A stretch of DNA of 64,000 nt from Metaphire vulgaris (GCA_018105865.1 JACLAT010000046.1:274501-338500); one strand, 5' to 3'. Positions 1 through 11,669 are shown, counted from the stretch's first letter. Numbers and translations: made by a program. Notes: generated from the sequence alone by a model not told the origin.

Positions 1-231
1 TTGGATCAGATTCCAGAATTAAACTGCAGTTTCGTCTGTTGGGTTTATCCTCGCAAATTGAACTGTTTAGGGTTCGATTGTCATTCAACAATCGCCATGT
101 GAGATGCGGAGGAAAGCTGCCGTTGAATGAGACAACACAGTTGAAGACCATATTCTCTTGCTGAAGGTTGCAAGTGTTCGGACCAATGAAACTGTCAGGG
201 TGCATGTTAGAAAAGCAGACAGGATTTGAAT
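1..231 (-). CDS. IgR-1 exon 3, second Ig domain (partial, runs off window)
   Basis: Read on the minus strand this is an Ig-like domain exon nearly identical to the Ig2 exon at 49994-50308. It starts after an AG acceptor at 233-232 and enters in phase 1 (codon completed by AT, then SNPV). The first Ig cysteine is in the motif FNCVVSF, the core tryptophan in LTWRLL, and there are NxS/T sites (NGS, NRT, NSS, NCS). The second Ig cysteine would lie beyond base 1, so the exon is cut by the window edge. Relative to its paralogue it has a 3-base in-frame insertion near the codons before HLTW. It is probably part of the extracellular region of a membrane receptor; the ligand is unknown. Reading frame and splice site are intact, so there is no sign that this copy is dead. 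Confidence 0.75.
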
Positions 232-762
232 CTGTCAAAATAGCAAGCATCAGAATATTTGAAAAAATCAATATTTTTTAAAGCTATCTCTCCAAACTCA
301 AATATCCTAACCTTCAAACATAATTGCAGTTCAACAAAATTCGTAGAAGCTTGAGTTTCCATTTTAGTCATCGTCAGATGACCATTCGATGAACTTTTAG
401 GCTTAGCAGATGTCTTCGATTATATGCACGAGTCGTAAGTTACAATGCATTTTGGCAATCTATCAATTGCCTCACATGCGAGTATGTTGTGTGTTTTAAT
501 GCATAAACTCAAGAGCTGACCAATTTCTCTCACGCTGCTTCGTGCAGTAACTTTTAGGTTTTAACTCTTAGGTCATCTTTGCTCACGCACTTTTGCAGTG
601 ATAATCAAAACGTGATTTAATTTATGAATATTAAAGCCTTGATAATAATGCTCAAAAATTCAAGCGCAACAACTATGCAACAACCTCTACTCTGAAATAA
701 GACACATCTGCTTTTAATTGATTAATTGACAGGCAAAAGCCAATGACAAGAGATTTTCATAC

Positions 763-1071
763 ACAGCACAGTCAGATGCGTTGAACTGATTCGTCGTCCG
801 GTTTCTTCTTCTGAACAATAATACCATCCAGCGTCTTCGCCTCTTACTCTCGGAATTATAAGAATGTGTGATCCGGCGTTATCATCTTCCGTGCGTAATC
901 TGCCTTTATGAGGATACCAGAGTCTTCCTCCGGCAAAGACGTAATTGAATATTGAATTAAAATGCCATTGGATGTCAATTGATGCATCCGTGTAACAATG
1001 TATGGAAACCATGTCGTTGATCAAGATTTCAATGTTGTGAACCAATGCTTTATGTTTACCGGATGTTATTC
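763..1071 (-). CDS. IgR-1 exon 2, first (V-like) Ig domain
   Basis: This 309-base minus-strand exon encodes one Ig domain of about 100 residues. The first cysteine is in VSIHC, the core Trp in IDIQW, and the canonical DAGWYYC motif carries the second cysteine. The acceptor is ...TCTCAG before base 1071 (phase 1) and the donor is GTATGA after base 763 (phase 1). The symmetric 1-1 phase is typical of shuffled Ig exons. It is clearly paralogous to 50711-51019: substitutions are scattered and the frame is kept, for instance in the loop after the conserved YVFAGG. The donor is weaker than the GTAAGC of the paralogue. It likely follows the signal peptide exon at 4186-4252 across a 3.1 kb intron that has collected a LINE fragment and a hAT MITE. 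Confidence 0.8.
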
Positions 1072-2892
1072 CTGAGATAAGACATACAGTTATTGCAAGT
1101 GTTCTTAAGCAAAATCAACTATCAAAGACATTACTGTATACAATTAGACATCTAAACGTCAAACAGTCATCGAGTAGACCATAATTCAAACTTTGAGTCT
1201 AAATGCAATTGAGTTCATTCACATAGAAATAATTGAAAGGGAGAATCAAAATTCTTTTCGCTGAAGAAAATTTAATTTTCTGACCGAACACTTAATAGAT
1301 CGTCTATATAGACTGTCAGACTGCGTTAATGATTCTGTGAAGGAAACTATCGTACTTTTTGTGTTTAATTAAGAAGCCTGACCGTGATGTAAATTATCCC
1401 ATAGACGTCCATCTCATCATATTCTAAACACGATCTCATTTGAATTCGACTAAGCGTCACTACCTATAAGCCTATCATCTGGATCCAGAAACTCACTCAA
1501 CTGAAACTACGCTATTCACGATCCTGTCTGATGAATACTGCCACCGACCCCTTCTACCTAATTTATATTGTCTCTTTCGACGGTTATGGTGCTTTCAACT
1601 TACACCTGAAATCATCGTTTGAAACTCTTGCTCGTATTACAATCAAATCCTTCACTTTTCCACTGCCTGGGCACTTTATGAAACTTCTACTGGTAATAAA
1701 TAATAATAATAATTTAAAATAAATAATAAATAGAAATAGGCACTTTTTTGTAAATATTATTCAATTTGAATAACCTTTCAACTTTCTTATTACTAAATAT
1801 CATTTCTGAATTTCTGATGAATGACAAACATTATTGTCTCACATATTTTCAGAGATATAAACTATTAGAGTAGAATTAATTATAGGTCAAATTAAACCGC
1901 AGATTAATTATAGTCACAATTAAACCGCAGATTAATTGCAGGAAATATTGAACTGCATTACGTCTACTCAATTATTGATTGGGTCGATGAGTCATAATCA
2001 ATTCCTGCAATACTTTAACAATATTTCACGCTCCTCAAACAGCCCTTATCGGGATCCCATCTGAAACCTTCTGCCTGTCTCGTTTAATTCGTCTATTTTC
2101 ACGTAGGATCTTGTATTATCGATTAGCATTTTTAGTGTGAATCTCATAGGGTACTTCAACTATAAACGTCGTATCTTTCAGATCTCTTTCAACTAAATTC
2201 CGACACGACGAAAAATGAAACATCGCCTTTAAGGAGCTGATCGAAACTGTTTGTGTTTCATTTAAAGAACGGAAGGAACCAAACTTCCTGGTAACCGATT
2301 CATTGACAGACTTTTGAATTAAACTTTTGAGCAGTTTCAGCTATGCTATTAAAAATACTGTAAAAGTCTACTAGAAAATGAAAGCGATACTAAAAAATAA
2401 GAGAGAAATTATATTTTGAAAACTGTAAGAGTAGACGTTGAAAATATCAAAGGATTTTAAACGCCCTCTTCTTGTTTCAATTGGTATTTGATAATTTTTT
2501 TATTTCAATAATTTTTTGAAACTGTCAATGCCATTGTATGGTTCATGGTCATTTGGACAGAAGATTGGTGAATGGTGAATCGCATGGTGAATCTGATCTT
2601 TATTTGTTCCCAGACAACATCGGTTCATTGATGTTTAATTCTGTAAGGCATCGCTTAAATTACCGAGCATTACGACTTTTTGAGATCGATATGATGATAC
2701 ACTTCTGTTTGATGGCTTTGGCAGTGCGGCCGATGTTGTATAGCCATGCCGCCCCAATGTAGGCTTCTGTACTCGTGCATGTTACATGAACCCGTTAATA
2801 ACTAAAATAACTTAAAAGATAAAGTTTTTTTGTTTACAACAAAACAGCATGATGGAACCAGATAGCTCAACATGAAACTGCTTAAGTTAAGA

Positions 2893-3340
2893 AATGGATT
2901 GGGAGATAAAACCAGAATTTTTTAGTGCAAGAGTGGTGGACAGATGGAGTGAACTGGACGATAAGATAGCAATGGCTACGACGGTGAATGATTTCAAAAC
3001 AAATCTCAGCAGGCCCGTCTTATAGTGTTAAAAATCGGGCACAGTGCCCGCCGCTGCCCGGGGCCCCGCGCATCTTAGGGGCCCCGCGCCGCCCGCAAAC
3101 TTTTTTTGCTTGCTTGCGAACATTGAAAAACGTACGATTACCTCTTTTCCCTTGTCAACAGCCAAAAACGTTTAGATGTGACAATTTTTGCTTCTTTTAA
3201 ACATTCAAAAAAAGGTTGGAGACTACTTGTTATGCTTGTCAACAATTGATCTTCACATCTAGGGCCCCGCAGGCCGCCAGGTGCCCGGGGCCTCACACAG
3301 GTATAAGGCGGGCCTGAATCTCAGTACAATAGGATACAAT
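2893..3340 (+). mobile_element. LINE ORF2 3' fragment split by a MITE
   Basis: The plus strand reads FFSARVVDRWSELDD followed by VNDFKTNLS, the pattern found at the extreme C-terminus of non-LTR retrotransposon polymerases. A 307-base hAT MITE (3010-3316) interrupts it directly after NLS. It sits in the first intron of IgR-1. The assignment rests on this short motif only. Confidence 0.45.
3010..3316. mobile_element. hAT-type MITE, 307 bp, TSD AATCTCAG
   Basis: Terminal inverted repeats CAGGCCCGTCTTATA and TATAAGGCGGGCCTG bound the element. The 8-base duplication AATCTCAG is at 3002-3009 and 3317-3324. It is GC-rich inside (CCCGGGGCCCCGCG) and non-coding. The 8-base TSD plus CAGG...CCTG ends fit the hAT superfamily. 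Confidence 0.85.
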
Positions 3341-3354
3341 TTGTCGCAGTTGCT

Positions 3355-3960
3355 TCTATCATCTCCGCCAGCTTAGAGTGATTCGACGTACACTAGACAT
3401 GCCATCTGCTTCTACTTTGATTCACGCATTTATTTGCTCAAGGCTTGACTACTGTGGTTCACTTTTTGCTGGTCTCTCATCGGTGTGACTGGATAAAATC
3501 CAGATGGTTCTTCGTTCGGCAGCCAGGTTGATTGCTGGTGTCACAAGACGTGATCACATTAGTGATTATATGATGTCTGTTTTACACTGGCTGCCTTATC
3601 CTGCTCCAGTTGAGTTTCTTGTGTTGAGAGCGGTTGCACTCTCTTTATGGTGCCACTCCATCTTACCTTTCAGAGCTACTCCATCCTCTTAGCTCTATCC
3701 CTGGTCGGCCATGTCTTCGGTCCACAACCAATGATCTTCTCAGTGTGCCCTAATCACGAACCTCCTTGTTCCTGAAGCGAGGTTTTGAATCAGTTGGCCC
3801 TATCCTTTGGAATGCTCTTGACGCCAGTATGCGTTGCTTAGTAACTCCTAATTCTAAGACCGTCTTTTTGAAACGACTTAAAATTTGTCTCTTTCTCAAT
3901 ATACAGTAATTTGCTGTGGGAGTGCTTCTAAGTGATTCTTCAGAAGAGGCGCTATACACA
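3355..3960 (+). mobile_element. CR1-like LINE, reverse-transcriptase C-terminal fragment
   Basis: Plus-strand frames read DYCGSLFAGLSS, then IQMVLRSAARLIAGVTRRDH, then VLHWLPYPAPVEF, and further on GPILWNALDASMR and TVFLKRLKICLF. This order is that of the region downstream of the catalytic domain in CR1/L2-like LINEs. Stops and at least one frameshift (near 3750) show it is dead. It lies in the first intron of IgR-1. Confidence 0.65.
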
Positions 3961-4048
3961 TATTTTGTTACATTACATTACAGTGTAGATTAGAGAAGTA
4001 CAGCAGTGGTTCTCACACAGAGCGGACCCTCCTGAACCACTTTAAGCC

Positions 4049-4091
4049 TTCTTCTTTTCCTTCTTCTTCTTCTTCTTCTTCTTCTTCTTTT

Positions 4092-4157
<66 letters not shown>
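4049..4157. repeat. Microsatellite (TTC)n then (TTA)n
   Basis: A TTC run with two interruptions passes into a TTA run. A short motif just before it (CAGTGGTTCTCACACAGAGCGGACC, 4005 onward) recurs in altered form near 41565-41625, also beside a trinucleotide run, so this is probably the tail of a dispersed repeat. Confidence 0.85.
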
Positions 4158-4159
<2 letters not shown>

Positions 4160-4185
4160 TTATTTGAAATCGAAAATGTACTTGC

Positions 4186-4252
4186 CATATAACATGAGGC
4201 TAATTAGCACCAGACGATTCCAATTTTGACTCTGTGAGCTCAGTAGCATCAT
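4186..4252 (-). CDS. IgR-1 exon 1, signal peptide
   Basis: Minus-strand ATG at 4252 opens 22 codons reading MMLLSSQSQNWNRLVLISLM then LY. This is a short N-region followed by a hydrophobic core, as in a secretory signal peptide. The exon ends in phase 1 at 4186, and the intron begins GCAAGT, a GC-type donor. Joined to the phase-1 acceptor at 1071 the reading continues directly into Ig1. The paralogous exon at 51962-52028 has the same length (67 coding bases), the same WNRL core and the same GC donor. The 5' flank shares the words ATCGGCTTACAATAT with the paralogue, suggesting conserved 5' UTR or promoter sequence. Two consecutive ATGs are present; the first is chosen. Confidence 0.7.
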
Positions 4253-4303
4253 ATGGTCGATATTGTAAGCCGATGGCAGATTTATTCCTACAAATAATAA
4301 TGA

Positions 4304-4305
<2 letters not shown>

Positions 4306-4350
<45 letters not shown>
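4306..4350. repeat. Microsatellite (AAT)n
   Basis: An uninterrupted AAT/TAA run lies immediately upstream of the IgR-1 signal exon. On the minus strand it translates as poly-Tyr, which is an artefact. Confidence 0.9.
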
Positions 4351-4351
<1 letters not shown>

Positions 4352-4352
4352 T

Positions 4353-5995
4353 ATGACAAGATTTTAAGTCGCCTATTATGGTTTCTTCTGTGGTAATGAC
4401 CTCTGTCGCTTCCACAGATAATTAATCCAACTTTCTTTTCTCCGCCACAGCTGTTATCATTGAGTCCGTAAAAAACAAACATCATTCGCAGTATACAATG
4501 CCAAAACAACACACATATTAAACTAAAATCGAAATGCTTCATGTAATGTCCGACTATAGTTCAGCTACTTTTAAAAGCATTCACTCTGGTACTGTCTTGT
4601 CATCTTGTTCGAACACTAAAGATCGTTTTTTCCTAAACAATTCTTTTTCGTGTCCACGAATACCAGTATACGATGCTATAGTGAAAACTGTTCAAATAGC
4701 ACTGAAAATATCTTGAAAATCTCCTCTTACTTTCTTTTTCAATTTTATCAGTGAAACAATGAAAATTTCCATTCAAGTAAGCTAGTGCGTTAATATCTCT
4801 GTTAAAGGTAAAACTACTCCAATACTCGAACGAACGTAATGTCCGGCGCTGATCTCCACTTACTAGGCAATCAGCGACGCAGTTGGCTTTAGCCATTAAT
4901 TTACACTGTGTCTCAAAAAATCCAAGCCAAATTGTTTCTGTCAGAATTTCACAAAAATAACACCAATAACCACTCTCTCGTTCAATATATTTTCCTTATT
5001 TTGAATCAAATGCTACTGCTTTATGGCGACTGGTTCCAAAGTTTGTCTAGCGTTCACCTTCTCAACTAACTGGTCATCTGAGTTAAATCCAAATTACTGA
5101 ATCCTCTCTTTCATGTCTTTTCTGTGGTTCATTTTATGGGATTGTTTGAATTAAGTTCTCATTTACCTAAATGAAGTCACCCACTAACTTTCAAGTGACC
5201 TTGGCTGGGTATTATATTAGACAGAAGACTTTTGTTGCACCTTTTTGCTGATCCAGAGGCATTTTGTTTTAGGAATTTATTCACGATACTTGTCGGAATG
5301 GGGGGAAGCTGGAATATGAAATGCGAAGTGATGAGGCAGAATATATTTCAGATTTTTTCGATTACCATACATCTGGCCATATTGTAGCGTTTAATTATGA
5401 CATTAGTACATATGTTATATGTACATAACCACTAGAGACCACTGATTCTATAATTCTTCTCTTATATGTGTACTAATGACGTTGTCTTTTAATATTTTAT
5501 GTATTTTTCCCTTTGCATCTTTTCCCATCATTATTGTCGTTAGTTTTCCATATTTGTGCTTTAGAGATCCCAGAAAAAGAAAGGAGTCTACAACTAAAAT
5601 GCCTATGTATTAATAGGTAAATAAACTTATTATTTTATTGGCCACCTTATATAGTATCATCTACTACTTCTATAACCTATGATAAGTCTTTGTCATATTT
5701 ACAATAAATAACTATCACTCTCTCTCTCTCATTACTCATTAACTATTTAGGGCCAACCACCTGACGGGTTTATAACCCTTAGGTTGACCCATTTCTCCAA
5801 ACACCTTAACTAGCTATAAACTTATGAGCATCTATCTGTATGTTAATACTTGATTTTTTTCTTTTTTGTTGGTCTATGAATCACTGCTTAAGAAAATATG
5901 TTGATGTAACAATAATAATAATAATGCAAATATTTGCTTATTTTCTTTGACTATGTCACTGCTCAAAGTAATCTGTCATTGTTATAATGTGAGAA
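4353..5995. other. Non-coding stretch upstream of IgR-1
   Basis: AT-rich sequence with no convincing exon. It contains short low-complexity runs (TCTC near 5720, ATTGAATTG near 6003) but no repeat family I can name. It would hold the IgR-1 promoter; no specific element is identifiable by eye. Confidence 0.5.
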
Positions 5996-6029
5996 ATAAT
6001 TGAATTGAATTGAATTGAATTGTAAAACA

Positions 6030-6310
6030 GTGGTCCAATCTTTGGCGAGCTCGTCTACACGTGATGGAGTCCGAGGTTCAAATCTCGACTGTTGCAGAAA
6101 CTATTCGACTGCTTTGGTCACAGACGCTCAACCAATCTTTCAGCTGTGAATGGGAAAATCGAATGCGTATTTGGTGGTCGGAAGATGCAATATTCAGCCG
6201 ACGATACGCAGACAATTTACACGATAGAACTTCAATTATTTTGTCTCCTGTGGTCCATCTAGGCTCTAGCACATACGCACTGAGGTTGAGTAGGGGGAGA
6301 ATTTAGGAGA
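6030..6310 (+). repeat. Candidate tRNA-derived SINE
   Basis: A segment starting TTGGCGAGCTCG (A-box-like) is followed about 30 bases later by GAGGTTCAAATCTCG, which matches a Pol III B box with a short stem. An ATTGAATTG repeat precedes it. It does not fold into a complete cloverleaf that I can defend, so a SINE head is more likely than a functional tRNA. Confidence 0.35.
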
Positions 6311-6989
6311 TTTTGACTATGTACACTGTGCAAACGGATGGACGGGATTGAAAACATACCTCTTTTGAGCCCTTACCTTATGTCACTTTTGCACCAGGAT
6401 TTTTTCAACTACAAAGTACCAAAATTCAGTCAGATCATTTCACATTTTATTGAAAATCTGCAATCAGTTATCGCACATAAAGCGCTTGATATTTCCACGC
6501 TGAGGTAACCTAGAAAATACAGGCTAATTCGATTGGCTTAACAAAATATAATACTTTATTAGGGTATCGCTAGACCGTATTGCAAAATACATTTAACACG
6601 CTTTTATCGAATATACAATGTCATACCTGTTTTTGCCTAAGAGTAATGAAATCATATGACCTTACTTTCAAAGTCAAATACCAAATGTGAAAGTGGACAT
6701 GTCGAATTCGTTATAATATCAAAGTCCTGATTCACTGTACTTGACTGGTCTTGACTAGTCTTGACTGGAAAGTAAGTGGTTCCGTCGTAAACCGGGTGTA
6801 AGCATAAACAGACATGGTCATTACATGCTATTTATGATTGACGAAAGTTCTTGAAAGAATGAAGTGTTATTTATTGCTCATAAACAGGTGAGTTGAAGAG
6901 AGAGTGCAATAATACTCGATTGTCTTATGACGCTATACTTTGCTTTCTTAGTCATTGACTGTTGCTCATTTATAGTCAATCATTGCCTT

Positions 6990-7260
6990 TTATTATTTTG
7001 GTATTTACAAATCGCTGATCACTACTTGATTTTGTGAGTGGTCCTATATCGTCTATAAAATTCGCCACATATGCAAGTACTGAACTTTTTATTTAACATT
7101 TTATAAGACATCCCTACGTTAAAACCTAATGTACTTATACTCCGTCGTTGAATCGACAATGAGTGGTAGTGGCAGCGGTGGGTCAGGTTCGTTATGTGGC
7201 GGTCCAAAAGATAGCGTCTCAACATAAGCATATTTTTTTGCTAGTGGTTACTCACAAAAC
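6990..7260. repeat. Dispersed repeat, copy A
   Basis: Words from here (ATTTACAAATCGCTGATCAC, GATTTTGTGAGTGGTCCT, CTCCGTCGTTGAAT, TCAGGTTCGTTATGTGGCGG) reappear in order at 23819-24310 and 24945-25400, where later insertions break them up. No coding sense is visible. The flanks 6320-6990 and 7260-8300 show nothing recognisable. Confidence 0.6.
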
Positions 7261-8316
7261 TTTATAAAATGGTTTAAAAGAAATCTTTCTACCTACAGTG
7301 CGTGATTCATAGTTTTGATGAACGAGTCCTAGTTTTAGTTTGGTTTTCGCTAGGTGGTACCGCTGCACTTGGGAATTTGAAAGAAAAAACTGACATGACT
7401 GCATTCGCAATATAATTCTGCAGACGTAAATTAGATTTATGCATTTAGAATCAGACGTTGTGCAAATATTTACAGTACGGTGAAACTGAGCTTCGACGGT
7501 TTTATTGGCCCACACTGTTTTCAACGATCTTTCTTCTAGTCGCCTTCCGTAGAGAAATATTGCAATTTCAAAAGAATCGCCAGAGATTAGAGGAACATGA
7601 CTTTTATTTAAAACAAGTTTTAATTATGAGATAAAATTGAAACAAGGAGGTAAATCTTTTGTAACGAATGCCCATAAGTTTAAAAAAGGAATGCCGTACA
7701 GATGAGATGAGATGAAAATTCAATTGAAAATCTCGGTGTCGGGTCAATTCATCGCACGCCAATTCATCGCATGCCTGATCGCATCAACGATAAAAGTTAC
7801 TGACCATTGTATGGTCCGAAGGATAAGATGTCAACGCTCGGATCTTTATTTTGTCCACCGCCCCCAAATAATAAGCACTGCTTAACAGACACTGCCCTAC
7901 TATAGCTTGCCTATATTTTGAAATTAAAACAATGTTTTGGTGCGATTTTTTTATATTGCAAAAATACTACTATAGTCTACTATCAAAGCTGTAGTTAAAT
8001 CAAGTCCCTTTATGCGTTTATTGGATTCATAGTCTGCCTTGCTGCAACCCGCTTCAGCTGTGGTGCAATAGAAGTTTTTTAATTAAGAGTTAAATCGCTG
8101 CTACTTACTTTGAACATTTACACCAAATTTAAAGATTTTATCTAGTATTATCTTATAATTTTTCGGCTGTTTTTGCGGCCAATTCTCACACAGGGCAGTC
8201 CCTACTAAACCTCTTGTAGGACTTAAGATGTCGATCTATAGAAGTCCCAGAAGGCATTTTAGTCTGAAGCTCCGTTTGGTGATATTGCCATCAATTGACC
8301 CCGAACCGAAAATCTC

Positions 8317-9214
8317 CAGTGCTGTGCTAGTTACTTGCAAAATGTAACTAGTTATAGTTACTAGTTACAAGGGATAAAAAGTAACTAGTTACTGAGATTA
8401 GTTACTAGTTTGCAAAAGTAACTAGTTACGTTACTAGTTACTCCAAAAAAGTAACTAGTTACGTTACTAGTTACTTAGGCCTACTAATTACATGGCTTGT
8501 TATCGATGCTACACAGCCTGTACTTAGGTATCAAAACGTACAATAATCAACGAACAATCGAAGATAATTCCAAATTCTGTATAACTAACAGTCAGAGTTC
8601 CCTAATAGACAACATTAAACAAGCAGTTTAGTCTACTGAAACAAAACATGCATCGATGTTTAACTGATGTTCATTGTTCAAATTAGATTTTTATTAGCTC
8701 TCAACAGTAAAAGCATTTCGAAGAGCTCGTCAGTTAGACTGTTTCTGCGCGGTGTAAGAATCTGCTCGCCCACACTGAAAAGCTTACTGCTTTTCGTCAG
8801 TTAATGATTGAAGTTTACTCCTTTTATTATCGCTCAAATACAACATGGATTTACAGAATTTTATATCATAAGTAAAGTACTAGAGGCTAGTGCATGATGG
8901 TGGCAGTGCGGCCTATGGTTGCCAGTCATTTGAAACAGGACGAACGCCTCTGGTGTTCCGGTATGTAGGTTGTTGTTAATGCAGTAACTCGGTGACAGTG
9001 AGTCGTTTAATGCAAACGCTTGAAATGCAATAACACTTATATAAGTAACTAGTTACGGTAACTAGTAACTAGCGTTGCTAGTTACTCAAAATAGTAACTA
9101 GTTACTGACAATAGTTACTTTTGGCTGACAGTAACTAGTTACTCCACTAGTTACTAAAAATAGTAACTAGTTACGGTAACTAGTGTTACCGTAACTAGTT
9201 ACTACCTAGCACTG
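8317..9214. mobile_element. hAT element, 898 bp, TSD AAAATCTC
   Basis: The ends are CAGTGCTGTGCTAGTTAC and GTAACTAGTTACTACCTAGCACTG. The 8-base duplication AAAATCTC is at 8309-8316 and 9215-9222. Both subterminal regions are packed with the palindrome GTAACTAGTTAC in many copies, which would give strong self-pairing and could be transposase binding sites. No transposase ORF remains. Confidence 0.85.
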
Positions 9215-9345
9215 AAAATCTCATTCACTCGTTATAGAAGGTGATAGTGGGGTGACGGAAATTTGTGCGAAATCCGAAAAATTTTTTTCCGAAACACGTA
9301 TTAGGAAATATGGTCGTCTTAATCGGTACCGGTACACATAAGATG

Positions 9346-9390
9346 AGAGTGATGATGATGATGATGATGATAATGATGATGATGATGATG
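9346..9390. repeat. Microsatellite (ATG)n
   Basis: GATGATGAT run with one GATAAT interruption. It lies just to the right of the 8317-9214 hAT element. Confidence 0.85.
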
Positions 9391-9529
9391 CCATGATTAA
9401 TAAAATTATAAATATTAAAATGGCTAATGTACCGAGGACACAAGTAGGCCTACATTTAAAATTATAAAGTAAGAAAATAAGGGAAATAAAAATATAAAAG
9501 GCGCGTCTTTTAATAGTAAACTAGAAAGA

Positions 9530-9990
9530 TGCTCGCTTCGCTCGCGCTCGCTTCGCTCGCAGTGCAGGATAATACTAAAACCCAATCATTGAATTCGTGC
9601 TGCTGAACAACGTTTCAATGACGTACATACGCCACGTAGCCAAGCTCTGACGCTGCAACGTACGCTTCGTCAAACACTTCGCGTGGCCGTTCGCTTCGCG
9701 TGGCCGTTCGCTTCGCGTGGCCGTTCGCTTCGCGTCGCATTTCGCTTCGCGAAGCCTAAGATTCCAGAACGACCAATCAGAACGCTCACCCAGCTAACCA
9801 ATCAGAATGCTTGAAGGTAACGAATGAGAACGTCACACAGCCAACCAATCAGAACGCTCACACAGCCAACCAATCAGAACGCTTGAAGGTAACAGACATA
9901 CAGAGCAAGGATCTTAATATTATACAAAAAAATGCTCGCTTCGCTCGCACTCGCTTCTCTCTTCGCTCGCAGTGCAGGCTCGCTTCGTTC
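9530..9990. repeat. CGCTTCGC-rich minisatellite-like region
   Basis: Irregular repeats of GCTCGCTTCGCTCGC and CGTTCGCTTCGCGTGGC alternate with CCAATCAGAACGCT units (five copies, 9770-9900, and again near 11240). It is CpG-dense compared with its surroundings. No gene is apparent. Confidence 0.65.
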
Positions 9991-10050
9991 GAGGCAACGA
10001 ATATTCCAACAAACAAATTAAACATAAACTGCTTACACAAATCGGGCCTA

Positions 10051-10531
10051 AATGTGCTCTATAAAATTAGCCTTAAGCGAAGCGTAACCGCGTCTTTCTA
10101 ACGTTTATAACCGCTGAGATACAGTATAGGTGCTATACGAAGCTCCTTTTCACCATTCGGCACTGCACAAAATGCCTCTAACTTAACTACCGTTATAATC
10201 GATGAATAATTAATGTGCTCTATAAAATTAGCTTTAAGCAAAGCGTAACTGCGTCTTTCTAACGTTTATAACCGCTGAGATACAGTATAGGTGCTATACG
10301 AAGCTCCTATTCACCATTCGGCACTGCACAAAATGCCTCTAACTTAACTACCGTTATAATCGATGAATAATTAATGTGCTCTATAAAATTAGCTTTAAGC
10401 AAAGCGTAACTGCGTCTTTCTAACGTTTATAACCGCTGAGATACAGTATAGGTGCTATACGAAGCTCCTATTCACCATTCGGCGCTGCACAAACATGCAT
10501 TTAATTTAACTAATAATCGATGAATAATTAA
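10051..10531. repeat. 161-bp tandem repeat, three copies
   Basis: The unit AATGTGCTCTATAAAATTAG... begins at 10051, 10212 and 10373, exactly 161 bases apart. Copies differ by only a few substitutions, so the array is recent or homogenised. No coding capacity is conserved between copies. Confidence 0.9.
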
Positions 10532-10689
10532 TTCATTTGCAAGAAACCCGGGGATAAAAATTTCAGGAATCGATAGAAACGTAAGGAATTATAAATCGGG
10601 ACCTTTAAAGTTTAAAGTACTAAACGGAACATTTGAAACTCATAATGCTAATCTATAGGGCATGACGTTGCACATTTGCGTCAGATTGC

Positions 10690-11015
10690 GGTAGATTTCG
10701 GGAGGGGAAGGGGGGTATATTCCGGAGGCACACAGCCAAGCTCAACCAAAGGGATGGTTAGTTGGGAGATGGATGGGGAGAGGGGATGGAAGAGGATGGG
10801 GAGAGGGGTGGAGGGAAGGGGGTTGGGAGAGAGGGTTGGGAGGAAGGGGGTTTGGGAGAGGGTTTGGGGGTTGGGAGGGGGGAGAGGATTTGGGGTTGGG
10901 AGGGGAGGAAGGGGTTGGGAGAGGGGGGGGTGGAAAGATGGTGGGGAGGGGAAGGGAGTGGGGGGGGGAGGGGTTTGTTTGAGAGAGGGATGGGGAGGGA
11001 AAGGGAACGGGGTTT
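10690..11015. repeat. Strand-asymmetric GGGA/GGGT polypurine tract
   Basis: About 320 bases of plus strand are almost free of C and made of GGGAGAGGGG, GGGTTGGGAG and similar words. Four or more G-runs per 30 bases occur repeatedly, giving G-quadruplex and triplex potential. Long Gly/Arg or Pro-rich ORFs in several frames are artefacts of this composition. Confidence 0.85.
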
Positions 11016-11060
11016 GAGCTGCAATTAAGACGCTTCGAACGCTCCGTTGATTAGAAAATA

Positions 11061-11220
11061 ATAGACAATGGTTGTCAATGGCAACAGCCTCGTGCACAGC
11101 CCAGGACAGAGGTTACGCAATTCGATTGTTACACAGTTTTGATTAAACAATAGACAATGGTTGTCAATGGCAACAGCCTCGTGCACAGCCCAGGACAGAG
11201 GTTACGCATTCGACTTCGCA
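11061..11220. repeat. 89-bp tandem duplication
   Basis: ATAGACAATGGTTGTCAATG and about 50 further bases occur at 11061 and again at 11150. Confidence 0.85.
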
Positions 11221-11393
11221 ACGTCGATTGGTGACCAATCAGAACGCTTGAAGGTAACAGACAAACTGGACAAACAGAGCAAGAATCTTAATATTATAAA
11301 TGATACAGTAGCGTATTATCGAACGACTCCCGATGACCTTTTGAAAGTTCCTCTGGTGGGAAATGAAAAGAGACGATCCAAATGAAACTCAAT

Positions 11394-11589
11394 CAGGGCT
11401 TCTTTTGTGCCGGAGCGAGGCGGAACGGCGCTCCGGAAAATCCTGACCGCGTTCCGGAATATCCTAAAACTTTTTTGCAAAATTAAATTATTAAATATAA
11501 AATTTAGAACTATATCTATCTATTGTTGTTATATCTATCTATCATTCTTGTATTGTATTGATTATAATCATTATATATATATGTATATG

Positions 11590-11669
<80 letters not shown>

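Noticed and set aside
6050..6120. Functional tRNA gene
   Set aside because: The B box is good, but acceptor and anticodon stems cannot be paired convincingly; kept only as a SINE candidate.
10681..11097. Overlapping Pro-rich and Gly/Arg-rich ORFs of 70-138 codons
   Set aside because: They arise on both strands from the G-run tract, where stop codons are rare by composition.
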